This document shows, one piece after another, positions 42,076-50,024 of a DNA stretch of 64,000 bases. The position numbers were made by a program, and so were the translations under genes. The first letter of the stretch is position 1, and each line of letters opens with the position of its first letter. Under the pieces are notes generated by a model. The model saw only the letters and a list, made by a program, of their open reading frames with translations, was not told where the DNA came from and ran no database searches. Origin of the DNA: Candidatus Nanoarchaeia archaeon (lineage in GTDB: Archaea > Nanobdellota > Nanobdellia > Woesearchaeales > SKIA01); NCBI GenBank assembly GCA_028279685.1, contig JANQNG010000016.1, positions 1 to 64,000 on the forward strand, read 5' to 3'.

Positions 42076-42110
42076 TTTAACTATTCTAGAAGGGCAGAAA
42101 ACCTTTATTA

Positions 42111-42575
42111 ATGCCTTTAGAGCTCCTTTTTAGTATGGGAGGAGAGAGTGTCAACACAGGCACTGATAAGCAATTTGCCTGGACAAAATCTGAACTGCAG
42201 CGCATCCGTAATACAGACACGCATGCAACCAAAGACTTTAAGAGAGCATTTGCCTTGCATAAATATTTCAAGACTTCCGAGAAAAAATACCTTGATGAAT
42301 TCAGAAGACATTTCGGCAAAGAACACACGCTTACCATCACTTTCGAAAAAAAGAACAAGAAGCCCTTGAAGAAAATCTATATCAACCTTCAAGCATATTA
42401 CGAAAATAAATTCCGTCCTTTTCTCGCAGGAAAAGTAAGCAATCCTCTCACAAAAAAAATTCCTGAAGGACGCTATAAAATTACCACATACAAGAATTTT
42501 CTCCTTTTCAAGCTTAAACAAGAGGAAAAAGCAATTTATCTTAAGCGCAACATAACAATGAAGATGATACTATGA
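42111..42575 (+). CDS. Basic protein of unknown function (154 aa)
   Basis: A lysine-rich soluble protein with a helical middle (TKDFKRAFALHKYFKTSEKKYLDEFRRHFG) and a C-terminal beta part. No recognised domain. It overlaps the following lipoprotein-like gene by 4 bp (ATGA), so the two are translationally coupled. An internal ATG at 42135 (MGGESV) is an alternative start. Confidence 0.55.
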   Translation: MPLELLFSMGGESVNTGTDKQFAWTKSELQRIRNTDTHATKDFKRAFALHKYFKTSEKKYLDEFRRHFGKEHTLTITFEKKNKKPLKKIYINLQAYYENKFRPFLAGKVSNPLTKKIPEGRYKITTYKNFLLFKLKQEEKAIYLKRNITMKMIL

Positions 42576-43171
42576 AGTTCTTCATGCTCTTTTTTATTCT
42601 ACTATTATCAATCGGTGCGTGTTCTACAGATCAAGATATCGAAGAAGAAACTAACTACACTGATCTTATCATTTCTGGTATTGCAGATTATCTAGAATCG
42701 AATCAGACAGATGTTCTTGAAGAAGAAAATACTTCTTTGAAACCTGATAATATCACATTATATCAAGATTTTCTCTATCAATATGCGGAACAGCAGGAAA
42801 AAATACAGGAGTATTACCATAACTATAATACAACTTTTGATCAAGCAGCAAGAATTTATTTTGCGTTGCCTAATGACGAAATAACAGATGAAAAAACAAT
42901 ACGATTCGAAGAAAAAGTCAACCATTCATTAGATCTTATTAGAGTAGTATTAGCACACACCAACACAACCATTCTTTTTCTCAATGAGCATTACACCGAA
43001 CTCGAAGCAAAAGATGCTTCCCTTTCCTATAAAAAAGACTATCTTGAGAATGATCTCCTATCATTTTTAGAAAAGGAATTAGATTATCTGCATCTTCTTG
43101 AGATTATCCATGTTACTGAGGAATCTCCTAAGATAAAAACAATAGCAGAACTTCTTAGAGATGCAAAATAG
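42572..43171 (+). CDS. Putative lipoprotein with helical domain
   Basis: The 199 residues start with a lipobox-like signal (MKFFMLFFILLLSIGAC, Cys 17) followed by acidic, helical coiled-coil-like sequence. It would be anchored on the outer face of the membrane. Function unknown. It is coupled to the upstream basic protein, which may be its cytoplasmic partner. Confidence 0.65.
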   Translation: MKFFMLFFILLLSIGACSTDQDIEEETNYTDLIISGIADYLESNQTDVLEEENTSLKPDNITLYQDFLYQYAEQQEKIQEYYHNYNTTFDQAARIYFALPNDEITDEKTIRFEEKVNHSLDLIRVVLAHTNTTILFLNEHYTELEAKDASLSYKKDYLENDLLSFLEKELDYLHLLEIIHVTEESPKIKTIAELLRDAK

Positions 43172-43233
43172 TGTAATAAAGAGACACCACCTGGCGAAGT
43201 AAATACACACAGATAGTGTTGCATTATACTCGT

Positions 43234-43575
43234 TTAACCGAGGTCTTCTAGTTTTTTTTCAATATCATCTAATGCTTCTTCAAGTTTCTCAGCGGCAACG
43301 GTATCTTTAGGTTTTTTAGGAAATGGCATTTCAGGAATTGCACCTTCGGGAATCTTCACTTTTTCAGGGAACAGTGATTGTAAACGCTCCATAAGATCAT
43401 TAATTTCTGTCATCTGGCTTTTGAGATTGTTCAACAATTGGAGTTTTCTCGCCCTGAGTATGTCTTGATTATAGTAGAGTTTAAGCGACCCTATGATTGA
43501 TTTTGATGACTCTAAAATGTTCCTTCTCAATCCGACAGGATTCTTTATTTTAGAGAATAGTTCTTCGTCACTCAT
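43234..43575 (-). CDS. Coiled-coil protein, third gene of a three-gene operon
   Basis: The start ATG at 43575 (MSDEELFSKIKNPV) overlaps the upstream gene's 3' end by 8 bp. The 113 residues are helical with heptad-like spacing (LQLLNNLKSQMTEINDLMERLQSL), a Pro/Met/Lys-rich linker and a final helix. Likely a structural partner of the two upstream coiled-coil proteins. Function unknown. Confidence 0.6.
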   Translation of the reverse strand: MSDEELFSKIKNPVGLRRNILESSKSIIGSLKLYYNQDILRARKLQLLNNLKSQMTEINDLMERLQSLFPEKVKIPEGAIPEMPFPKKPKDTVAAEKLEEALDDIEKKLEDLG

Positions 43576-43786
43576 CTTCAAAGAGCAGCTCGTGAATCTC
43601 TTCGAGTCTTGCTTGGACCTCTTCGATATTGTCGTTCCATTCATCAACCTGTCTGTCTTCCTCTTCTTTGATCTTGTTGATGTTGCTGATTGTCTTTTTA
43701 ATATGCTCTATTTTATTCTTCACCAAATCTATGAGATCGAGAATTTCTTTGTATTCTTTTACTTTGACATAGACAGGAGCTTTCAT
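43568..43786 (-). CDS. Small coiled-coil protein, second gene of the operon
   Basis: The 72-residue protein is almost entirely one heptad-patterned helix (VKEYKEILDLIDLVKNKIEHI ... VDEWNDNIEEVQARLEEIHELL). It overlaps the upstream gene by 4 bp and the downstream gene by 8 bp, so expression of all three is tightly coupled. The sequence MKAPVYVKVKEYKEI resembles the end region of the 335-residue protein (FINVENYAKVKQTM), hinting at a shared domain. Confidence 0.6.
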   Translation of the reverse strand: MKAPVYVKVKEYKEILDLIDLVKNKIEHIKKTISNINKIKEEEDRQVDEWNDNIEEVQARLEEIHELLFEDE

Positions 43787-44790
43787 GTGATATCACCTGC
43801 AAAAAGTTTTCTATCTACGTTGATCAAAATATCTTGGAGTTTTTCAAGCTGATCTCTAAGCATTGCACTTTGCTCCTCAAAACGATGACTTTCGTCAGTT
43901 AGCTTCACACCTACATGTGAAATCTTTCTAAGTTGTTTAAGACCATCATCCATAGTTTGTTTTACTTTTGCATAGTTCTCGACATTGATAAATAGTGGTC
44001 CTTTGAAGAGCATTTCGTTCTTTTTCATCTTTTTGTATTCGCTGTAGAAGCTTCTGACAGGATCCTTTTGTTCTCTTCCTATATGCTCCGCAATGTCATC
44101 CATTTCTTCTTTAATTTTTTCTGCTTCTCCTACTGCGGGTGTTTCAGGCTCTTTCTTTTCTTCAGGTACTTTCTTCTCCTCAACTGGAGGCGTCTTCTCC
44201 TCAACTGGAGTTGTTCCCTCAGGCGTCTTTATCTCTTCAAGAGGAGGAAGCAGATCCTCCTTTTTCTGATCTTGACGTGCCTGTTCTTCATGCTCTTTTT
44301 TCTCTTCAGCATCAAGTATTGAAAAATCATCAATAGCTTCAATATCTTCTTTCTTTGTGCCCACAGCTTCTTTAACATCGATATCTATTGTATGATCCTC
44401 TGATTTTTGAATAGGAACTGGAGGTTTTGGAATATCTTGAGGAAGATCCTTACCTGCTCGAGTGAGAGGTATAGGAGGAGCATCTACTCCTTGAGGAAGA
44501 GGAATTGTTGTTGCCTTATGCATCAAGTCCTTTGATTTATGGCTCTTAGAAAGAAGAGTGTTTGCTCCCATTGGCTCAGGAGGCTCTTCAGAAAGTTTAT
44601 TTGTTTCTACTGCAGAAGTCTTAGAAATGATCGCAGGAGGCTCAGAAGGCTTTTCTTTAAGAGATTGAGAAACATCAAGCTTAGAAGAAGGTGCTGAATT
44701 CTCCGGTGAAGCTGACTTTAACTCCTCATTTGGTGGAGGAGGCACCTCTGATATCGGAATCTTTTTTTCTTTCTTTCTAAATAAACCCAA
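43783..44790 (-). CDS. Proline/glutamate-rich protein with C-terminal coiled coil, probable UUG start
   Basis: The long frame has a better start at TTG 44790, which gives a basic N-terminus (GLFRKKEKKIPISEVPPPP) and places the ribosome site AGGGGTGG six bases upstream. The 335 residues are a Pro/Glu/Lys low-complexity region (about 10-230) including repeated EEKTPPVEEK units, then a helical domain (about 245-335). This layout fits an intrinsically disordered scaffold protein. The TATA lies near 44830. Confidence 0.6.
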   Translation of the reverse strand: MGLFRKKEKKIPISEVPPPPNEELKSASPENSAPSSKLDVSQSLKEKPSEPPAIISKTSAVETNKLSEEPPEPMGANTLLSKSHKSKDLMHKATTIPLPQGVDAPPIPLTRAGKDLPQDIPKPPVPIQKSEDHTIDIDVKEAVGTKKEDIEAIDDFSILDAEEKKEHEEQARQDQKKEDLLPPLEEIKTPEGTTPVEEKTPPVEEKKVPEEKKEPETPAVGEAEKIKEEMDDIAEHIGREQKDPVRSFYSEYKKMKKNEMLFKGPLFINVENYAKVKQTMDDGLKQLRKISHVGVKLTDESHRFEEQSAMLRDQLEKLQDILINVDRKLFAGDIT

Positions 44791-44888
44791 ACCAGTCCAC
44801 CCCTTTTTAAAACTATGAGAGAGGCAGAAATATAAAGGTTTTGGTTTAATAAGAGAATACATAAATAGCATGAATCTCCCTAATTTCT

Positions 44889-45884
44889 ATGAAAAAATGT
44901 CTCTGGTACACTGAGATTTCAAACAAAAAAGTAAAATGTAGTCTCTGCCCTCATAATTGCATTATCAATCCTGATGAGGTTGGCATCTGCGAAGCACGCA
45001 TTAATGAAACAGGAACGCTCTATTCAAGAACCTATGGTAAACCATGTAGCATGACTGTTGATCCTATAGAAAAAAAGCCATTGTATCATTTCTTTCCAAA
45101 TGGAAAGATTTTTTCTTTGGGAACATTCGGCTGTAATCTTAATTGCATGTTTTGCCAGAATTGGGAATTATCAACTACCATCAATGATGACATTACTTCA
45201 GTGACACCAGAGAGAGTAATCACTGAATGCGCGACAACAGGCGCAGATATGATTGCTTTTACATATAATGAACCTACAATCTACTATGAATATATGCTCG
45301 ATATCGCGAAGTTAGCGAAAAAGAAGAAATGGAAAACTGTTGTGGTGAGCAATGGTTTCATCAACGAAAAACCATTGAAGGAATTGTGCAAGTATATTGA
45401 TGCGTTTAATATCGATCTAAAAAGTTTTGATAATATGTTCTACAAAAAATTCTGTGAAGCACAATTAGAACCTGTATTGAACAGCATACGCATTATCAAA
45501 GAAGAAGAATGTTGGATCGAACTTACTAATTTAATTATTCCTGGAGAGAATGATGATATGAAAAAAATTGAAGAGATGTGTAAATGGATTGCGAGCTACA
45601 TTGGAGATGATGTCCCATTACACTTCTCAAAATTTACTCCCATGCACAAGATGCAAGATCATGATCCTACTCCTATTGAGACTTTGTTAAAAGCAAAAGA
45701 AGTCGCAAAGAAATATCTAAAATACATTTACATAGGTAATGTACAAGTAAAGGACGGTGCTGTAACGTACTGCCCAAAGTGCAACGAGAAACTCATTGAA
45801 AGGACTTGGATTGGTTGTTCTAATAAGATTAAAGAAGGTAAGTGTCCTAAGTGTAAAGAGAAGATTGATGGTGTGTGGGAATGA
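44889..45884 (+). CDS. amrS: AmmeMemoRadiSam-system radical SAM enzyme (AmrS-like)
   Basis: The 331 residues hold an N-terminal zinc-type motif (CSLCPHNCIINPDEVGICEAR), the radical SAM cluster C82-x3-C86-x2-C89 in FGCNLNCMFCQNW, and a C-terminal cysteine block (YCPKCNEKLI, GKCPKCKEK). This matches pyruvate-formate-lyase-activase-like AmrS proteins, which normally occur with AmrA/AmrB. Those partners are not adjacent here. The TATA is 26 nt upstream. Confidence 0.86.
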   Translation: MKKCLWYTEISNKKVKCSLCPHNCIINPDEVGICEARINETGTLYSRTYGKPCSMTVDPIEKKPLYHFFPNGKIFSLGTFGCNLNCMFCQNWELSTTINDDITSVTPERVITECATTGADMIAFTYNEPTIYYEYMLDIAKLAKKKKWKTVVVSNGFINEKPLKELCKYIDAFNIDLKSFDNMFYKKFCEAQLEPVLNSIRIIKEEECWIELTNLIIPGENDDMKKIEEMCKWIASYIGDDVPLHFSKFTPMHKMQDHDPTPIETLLKAKEVAKKYLKYIYIGNVQVKDGAVTYCPKCNEKLIERTWIGCSNKIKEGKCPKCKEKIDGVWE

Positions 45885-46163
45885 TTTTCCAAAGTAGAGA
45901 ACATTAGATCGTGATTCTTTCAGAACATTGGAAATCTAAGAATGGAACTATTCTCAAAGGCAAAGCAGATCATTACTTATGTTATGCTGATGTTGATATA
46001 TGATGTTATCAAAATTTGTCCGGAATATTTTCAGAAATTTTTAGGTAAAGCATATTAAAGATTCTGCTTTAAGCAATCTATGCCAAAAAACAATCACGAT
46101 TTAAGCCATTTAAACCACAACACTTATATATGTGAAAGCACACATATATGTGGAGGCGATAAT
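45885..46163. other. Intergenic region upstream of vapBC
   Basis: The left part has only a 30-codon GTG-started frame (45911-46003), which I do not accept as a gene. The right part holds the vapBC control region: TATATGTG (46127-46134), spacer AAAGCA, CACATATA (46141-46148), overlapping a 12-bp palindrome CACATATATGTG (46141-46152) and a TATA-like TTATATAT. This is a likely autorepression operator. Confidence 0.5.
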
Positions 46164-46385
46164 ATGGCAAACATAACACTTTCAGTTCCAGATGATATAC
46201 ATAAAGATATGAGGCATTTTTCCGAGATAAAATGGAGCCAAGTGGCGAGAAATGCTATAATAGACAAACTTGAAACTCTGCGTATAGCAGAGAAGTTAGC
46301 AAAAAAGAGCAAGATCACAAAAAAAGATATAACTGACTTCAGTAAAAAGATAAAGTCATCTGCCACAAAGAGGTTTCTTACATGA
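46164..46385 (+). CDS. vapB: VapB-like antitoxin
   Basis: The 73-residue protein starts MANITLSVPDDIHKDMRHF, the strand-helix opening of a ribbon-helix-helix DNA-binding domain, and ends in a basic tail that would wrap the toxin. GGAGGCGAT lies before the ATG at 46164 and fixes the start. The gene overlaps the toxin by 4 bp (ATGA). It should repress its own promoter through the upstream palindromes. Confidence 0.8.
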   Translation: MANITLSVPDDIHKDMRHFSEIKWSQVARNAIIDKLETLRIAEKLAKKSKITKKDITDFSKKIKSSATKRFLT

Positions 46386-46801
46386 GAATTGTGATAGATT
46401 CAAACGTTCTTTTTTCTTCTCTTATACGAAATTCTACAACAAGAAGAATAATTCTTCAATACAATGGTTTTTTCTTGTTTCCTTCATATATTTTTACAGA
46501 AATGCAGAAGCATAAGAAAGAATTACTAAGAAAATCTAAGATGAACTCTGAGGAATTTAATAATTTGCTGAATGTGATTCTCAAAAAAGTTGTTATTGTT
46601 CCAAATGAAACATTGAAGCAACACACACAAAAGGCTCTCGAGATCATTAAGGATATTGACATAAATGACGTACTTTTCATTGCTTGTGCTCTAGCACATC
46701 CTAATAGCATACTTTGGTCTGATGATAGAAAACTGAAAAATCAAAATAAAATAAAAGTTTTAAACACTAAAGAAATAATGATGTTGCTGAATTTCACTTA
46801 A
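46382..46801 (+). CDS. vapC: VapC-like PIN-domain toxin
   Basis: The 139-residue PIN protein has the acidic residues of the RNase site: D6 (IVIDSNV), E near 40 (FTEMQKHK), D near 96 (DINDVLFIACAL) and D near 117 (WSDDRKLKN). VapC toxins cut tRNA or rRNA when freed from VapB. The RNA target is unknown. The 3' end overlaps the convergent MBL gene by 8 bp. Confidence 0.85.
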   Translation: MRIVIDSNVLFSSLIRNSTTRRIILQYNGFFLFPSYIFTEMQKHKKELLRKSKMNSEEFNNLLNVILKKVVIVPNETLKQHTQKALEIIKDIDINDVLFIACALAHPNSILWSDDRKLKNQNKIKVLNTKEIMMLLNFT

Positions 46802-47426
46802 TACCCTGCTCTGATTTAAACTGTGTCCAATGCTGTTTTAGATGATAGAAGTTATTGAAGATTTTTCTTTGCAAGAATGGATTTGTCTCTTTTTCTCTAC
46901 CTATAGTAGAAAACTTCGCTTCACCATAATCATGACCTGGGTAGACCATTGTTTCATCAGGCAATTCCATAAGCCTCTTTAATGATTCAAACTCTTCTTT
47001 TGCAGCAGCTTCAGTCATAGTGCCTCCTACTTTCCCTACAAATAAGGTATCTCCAGTAAAGATTTTATCATCAATAAGAATACACATTGCGTCTTTAGTA
47101 TGGCCTGGTGTATAGATGAATTTCAGTGGTGTATTCCCGAAAGGTAATGAGTCATGATGTTTAACTTTGATATCAGTTTGTATTTTTGCATGGAAATGCG
47201 CAACAATTTTCGCATGATATTGTTTCTTATAATAATCGTTGCCTTGAATATGATCAAAGTGATCATGGGTATTAATAATATATTTCAGATCCAGTCTGTC
47301 TTTATCGATGATTTCATCAATTTGCTCATCTTCAAATGGATCAATCAATAAGCATTGCTTGTTATCAGCCACTACCAAATAGCAGAAATTCCTATCATAG
47401 CCTCCTTTGAAGGTATAGACGATCAT
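46794..47426 (-). CDS. MBL-fold hydrolase (glyoxalase II-like)
   Basis: The 210 residues carry the metallo-beta-lactamase zinc motif H54-D-H56-F-D58-H59, GHTKDAMC, FTGDTLF and a C-terminal PGHDYGEAK, giving the usual two-metal site. Closest in pattern to hydroxyacylglutathione hydrolase or persulfide dioxygenase-like proteins. Substrate unknown. It shares a promoter region with the rightward gene at 47460 (TATA boxes within about 30 nt). Confidence 0.87.
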   Translation of the reverse strand: MIVYTFKGGYDRNFCYLVVADNKQCLLIDPFEDEQIDEIIDKDRLDLKYIINTHDHFDHIQGNDYYKKQYHAKIVAHFHAKIQTDIKVKHHDSLPFGNTPLKFIYTPGHTKDAMCILIDDKIFTGDTLFVGKVGGTMTEAAAKEEFESLKRLMELPDETMVYPGHDYGEAKFSTIGREKETNPFLQRKIFNNFYHLKQHWTQFKSEQGIK

Positions 47427-47459
47427 AGTATATCCAGAACGAAGAAGTATTTATGTGTT

Positions 47460-47807
47460 ATGGATAATGTTTTTAAGGAAAAGCATGTTCCTCTTCCTAT
47501 GAAATTAGGTATAGCAGGGACATACGTGGCAGTCTTCTATGCAGGACTTGTTCTTGGCAATATAGGCTCTCACCTTTCAAAAAGTCTAACGGCAAAGTAT
47601 ATTGCTAATGAATTTGGCGGAGAATACATCAAACAGAGCCTTTTAGAATACAGTGATCGTGAAATGGAATCAATAACAAACCCAGACATTTTTATTCCAT
47701 TTAGTTCATCAAAATCCAACATATATCATGTTACGAAAGATATTGGGAAGCATTTTAAAAATACAAAAGAAGATGATAAGAAAATAGACTTTAGACGGTT
47801 TGTTTAA
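47460..47807 (+). CDS. Small single-pass membrane protein
   Basis: The 115 residues have a basic N-terminus, one hydrophobic segment (about 15-33, LGIAGTYVAVFYAGLVLG) and a polar C-terminal region. The ATG at 47460 is 27 nt from a TATA-like AGTATATA, so the mRNA is probably leaderless. No family recognised. Confidence 0.55.
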   Translation: MDNVFKEKHVPLPMKLGIAGTYVAVFYAGLVLGNIGSHLSKSLTAKYIANEFGGEYIKQSLLEYSDREMESITNPDIFIPFSSSKSNIYHVTKDIGKHFKNTKEDDKKIDFRRFV

Positions 47808-47906
47808 TTCGCATCTGGTATGCTTTAGTTATATTGATTTTAAATACTCTCTTAACAGGAAATTATTTAAATATCTCTTCTTACCCTTTACTCTGGGGTG
47901 ACACGA

Positions 47907-48218
47907 ATGATAGAAACTATTGTGGAGAATACAAGAATTCGTTTTTATAACAACCAACCAAATGCTGCTTATGCCACAATTTATGGAGAAGAACAAAGAT
48001 GCTTCCGCGGAAAAGAAACCAAACAATCATTAGTGTTGGAACCTCCTAAAAGACTCTATCCTACGTCAACTACATTTATTGATCAAAAAGATAAAAAAGG
48101 AGGATATGATAATATTCCCACCTCCATTAGTTTAGAATTCCTAGAAAAAATAGAAAAAAACACTGATGATTTTCGGAATATGATAGAGACTATTCCAAAT
48201 CAAAGAAAGAGGGATTGA
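47907..48218 (+). CDS. Small protein, first of three genes; paralogue of 48831 gene
   Basis: The ATG at 47907 follows GGGGTGA by five bases. The 103-residue protein has an N-terminal IRFYNNQPNAAYATIYG segment followed by a CFRGK block. The gene at 48831 has HYHNNQPTPHSMIYDNRNICYKDP at the same place, so the two are paralogues flanking the larger gene at 48220. Function unknown. Confidence 0.6.
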   Translation: MIETIVENTRIRFYNNQPNAAYATIYGEEQRCFRGKETKQSLVLEPPKRLYPTSTTFIDQKDKKGGYDNIPTSISLEFLEKIEKNTDDFRNMIETIPNQRKRD

Positions 48219-48219
48219 C

Positions 48220-48834
48220 ATGGCTAGACAGCTAAGTGGAATAATGTTGCAAATGTTTGATGATTTAGGTTTGAATGCTCCTTGGGGGAGTGGAGAACAA
48301 TATGCACATGAAAGAAGCGAGGAGCTACGTAAACAGCAAAAAAGAGAAGCTGCCGGAGAAAGAGCGAGAGAAGCTCAACTGGAATGGACACAAAACTACA
48401 CTCCTCTTCCAAGAATTGAACGTTTAGAATACATCACAAGGTTTTGGCGCGCCAAAACGTGGAACGAAGAAATAACACGCTATCCTTATAATATCAAATT
48501 GGTTTCTGTTGTAAAAGTTCCACAACTGAAAGAGCTTTTAGACGATGGTAAATGCTACTATCCAGCAAAAGCCATAGATCATGATATTACTATAAGTGAA
48601 AGAGACGGACATGCTGTATTAGATTTTGGAAAAGAAACTGATGAAGTTTACGCTATCTCAAAAAGACTTAACTGGAACTTGAGAGATCCCAATCAGCCTA
48701 AAGAATTTCTTAAACCAGTAGAAGTCTCTGACGAAGAAAGAGAGAAAGGATATAATCTGATACTTGAATCAATTAATGAATTCCATAAGAAAGTCTGCAT
48801 ATCAGGACACACACCTAGAAGAAGATTAAAATGA
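48220..48834 (+). CDS. Protein of unknown function (204 aa), middle gene of the operon
   Basis: A charged soluble protein with a helical N-terminal third rich in Arg/Lys/Glu (HERSEELRKQQKREAAGERAR) and a mixed alpha/beta rest. It begins one base after the stop of the first paralogue and overlaps the second by 4 bp. No family recognised. Its strict bracketing by paralogues suggests a three-component complex. Confidence 0.6.
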   Translation: MARQLSGIMLQMFDDLGLNAPWGSGEQYAHERSEELRKQQKREAAGERAREAQLEWTQNYTPLPRIERLEYITRFWRAKTWNEEITRYPYNIKLVSVVKVPQLKELLDDGKCYYPAKAIDHDITISERDGHAVLDFGKETDEVYAISKRLNWNLRDPNQPKEFLKPVEVSDEEREKGYNLILESINEFHKKVCISGHTPRRRLK

Positions 48835-49127
48835 CAATCGAAGATAGATTAAGTGGAATTCATTATCACAATAATCAACCAACACCTCACTCTATGATCT
48901 ACGATAATAGAAATATTTGCTACAAAGATCCTCTTGATAGGGACATAAGACATCCAAGAAGATACACAGAATTCATTGGACAAGTCAGAGGCAAAAGAAA
49001 AAAAGACTATGGTGAAATGCAAGATCATTTTGATCCAAAAAAAATGCAAAGTATTCTAAACTATCTTCGAAAACAAGCATCATCGCTTAGAAAAGATATT
49101 CCGAGATGGTTATCAAAAACAGAGTGA
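48831..49127 (+). CDS. Small protein, third of three genes; paralogue of 47907 gene
   Basis: This 98-residue protein shares the IxxHYHNNQP...MIYDxxxxC(F/Y) block with the first gene and then diverges into a basic C-terminus (KKDYGEMQDHFDPKK ... SLRKDIPRWL). It overlaps the middle gene by 4 bp, indicating translational coupling. Function unknown. Confidence 0.6.
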   Translation: MTIEDRLSGIHYHNNQPTPHSMIYDNRNICYKDPLDRDIRHPRRYTEFIGQVRGKRKKDYGEMQDHFDPKKMQSILNYLRKQASSLRKDIPRWLSKTE

Positions 49128-49130
49128 ACT

Positions 49131-49152
49131 CGTGATAATCACGATTTTTTTT
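49131..49152 (+). terminator. Palindrome plus T8 after the three-gene operon
   Basis: A 13-bp palindrome CGTGATAATCACG (49131-49143) is followed by A and eight T (49145-49152), just after the stop codon of the third gene. The 17-nt core GATAATCACGATTTTTT recurs after the gene ending at 50309 (50305-50321), which supports a conserved 3' element. Confidence 0.5.
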
Positions 49153-49324
49153 AGGAAAGACAGATAAAGAATACTTGAAATAACACTCTAATAGACAACA
49201 TTTATATAATATTCTTACTTATCTTATAAGTAAGAAAACTCGCTAATTGCGAGTTTTGAACTGCAAATTGCGCAATTAAGTGCAGGACTTTAACCAACGC
49301 AATTTACAGTAAGAAGGTGATAAT
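49153..49324 (+). promoter_or_regulatory. Control region and structured leader of the abrB-mazF operon
   Basis: A TATA element (49200-49209) precedes a long palindrome (49212-49222 / 49226-49236, 3-nt centre) at the expected start of transcription. The leader then has a 9-bp hairpin (49235-49257), a segment CTGCAAATTGCG (49261-49272) that can self-pair through the palindrome 49266-49277, and CGCAATTTACAG (49298-49309). The two segments can pair with each other over 11 of 12 bases, ending next to the ribosome site AAGGTGA. Two alternative folds are therefore possible. Confidence 0.5.
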
Positions 49325-49570
49325 ATGTTAGTCGAAATAAAAAGTGCCACCATAACAGAAAAAGGGCAAATTGCAATACCTAAAGATGTGAGAGAAATGG
49401 AAGGTTTTGAAGTTGGATCGAAAATTACTATATTAGCATACCAAGACAGAATAGAACTTAGACCTATAAAACAGATTGATGAAAAAATTTCAACAGCAAT
49501 AGCAAGTGAGAAATCTTTGGCTAAAGATTGGCTAAGCAAAGAGGATGAAGAAGCATGGAAAAATCTCTAA
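49325..49570 (+). CDS. AbrB/MazE-like antitoxin
   Basis: An 81-residue protein with the AbrB/SpoVT signature (SATITEKGQIAIPKDVREMEGFEVGSKITIL ... RIELRPI) and an acidic C-terminal helix that would neutralise the toxin. AAGGTGATAAT before the ATG fixes the start. It overlaps the MazF-like gene by 16 bp. The protein likely binds the palindrome at 49212-49236. Confidence 0.85.
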   Translation: MLVEIKSATITEKGQIAIPKDVREMEGFEVGSKITILAYQDRIELRPIKQIDEKISTAIASEKSLAKDWLSKEDEEAWKNL

Positions 49571-49890
49571 GAAAAGGAGATGTTGTTGTGCTTCCTTTTC
49601 CGTTCAGCGATTTGACTAAATCAAGAAGAAGACCTGCATTAATCACAGCTACACTCGAAGGAGACGACTTAATTCTCTGCCAAATCACAAGCAAAGCAAA
49701 AAAAGATAAATACTCTGTTATTCTCAATGATAATGATTTTCTTCACGGAAACCTCAATCAGCCAAGCACTATTAGACCTAATAGAATCTTCACCGCAGAT
49801 CATTCAATAATTGAATACAAAATTGGCTCTCTGAAAAAAACCAAGATCAAAAAAGTAGAGCAAGAAATCATAAAGATATTCAGTATGTAA
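49555..49890 (+). CDS. mazF: MazF/PemK-like toxin
   Basis: The 111 residues match PemK/MazF ribonucleases: KGDVVVLPFPFSDLTKSRRRPALI (with the catalytic Arg region), CQITSKAKKD and the later strands (LNQPSTIRPNRIFTADHSII). MazF toxins cut mRNA at short sequences. The cut site here is unknown. It is encoded with the AbrB antitoxin in one operon. Confidence 0.85.
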   Translation: MEKSLRKGDVVVLPFPFSDLTKSRRRPALITATLEGDDLILCQITSKAKKDKYSVILNDNDFLHGNLNQPSTIRPNRIFTADHSIIEYKIGSLKKTKIKKVEQEIIKIFSM

Positions 49891-50024
49891 CACATATCGA
49901 GAAAACCAAAAATCTTAAATATAACTTGTTATATCAACTGATATAACAAAATTTGGTAATAAAAGAACACCATAATTATTCACCAAATTTTAGATTACAA
50001 ATTGCATACGCAATTTGCAATAAC
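49891..50024 (+). promoter_or_regulatory. Inverted-repeat-rich leader of the gene at 50025
   Basis: Three perfect inverted repeats follow one another. TTGTTATATC (49926-49935) / GATATAACAA (49940-49949) overlaps a TATA-like GTTATATC. AAAATTTGGT (49948-49957) / ACCAAATTTT (49982-49991) comes next. CAAATTGC (49998-50005) / GCAATTTG (50010-50017) ends 7 nt before the ATG. No Shine-Dalgarno is present. The CAAATTGC motif is shared with the mazF operon leader. Confidence 0.5.

Noticed and set aside
42111..42575. The basic 154-residue protein considered as a ribosomal or RNA-binding protein because it follows the tRNA
   Set aside because: No ribosomal-protein signature is visible and it is coupled to a lipoprotein gene, so no function is assigned.
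45911..46003. 30-codon frame with a GTG start upstream of vapBC
   Set aside because: No ribosome site or TATA at the right distance and no recognisable sequence. It is most likely noncoding or a tiny remnant.
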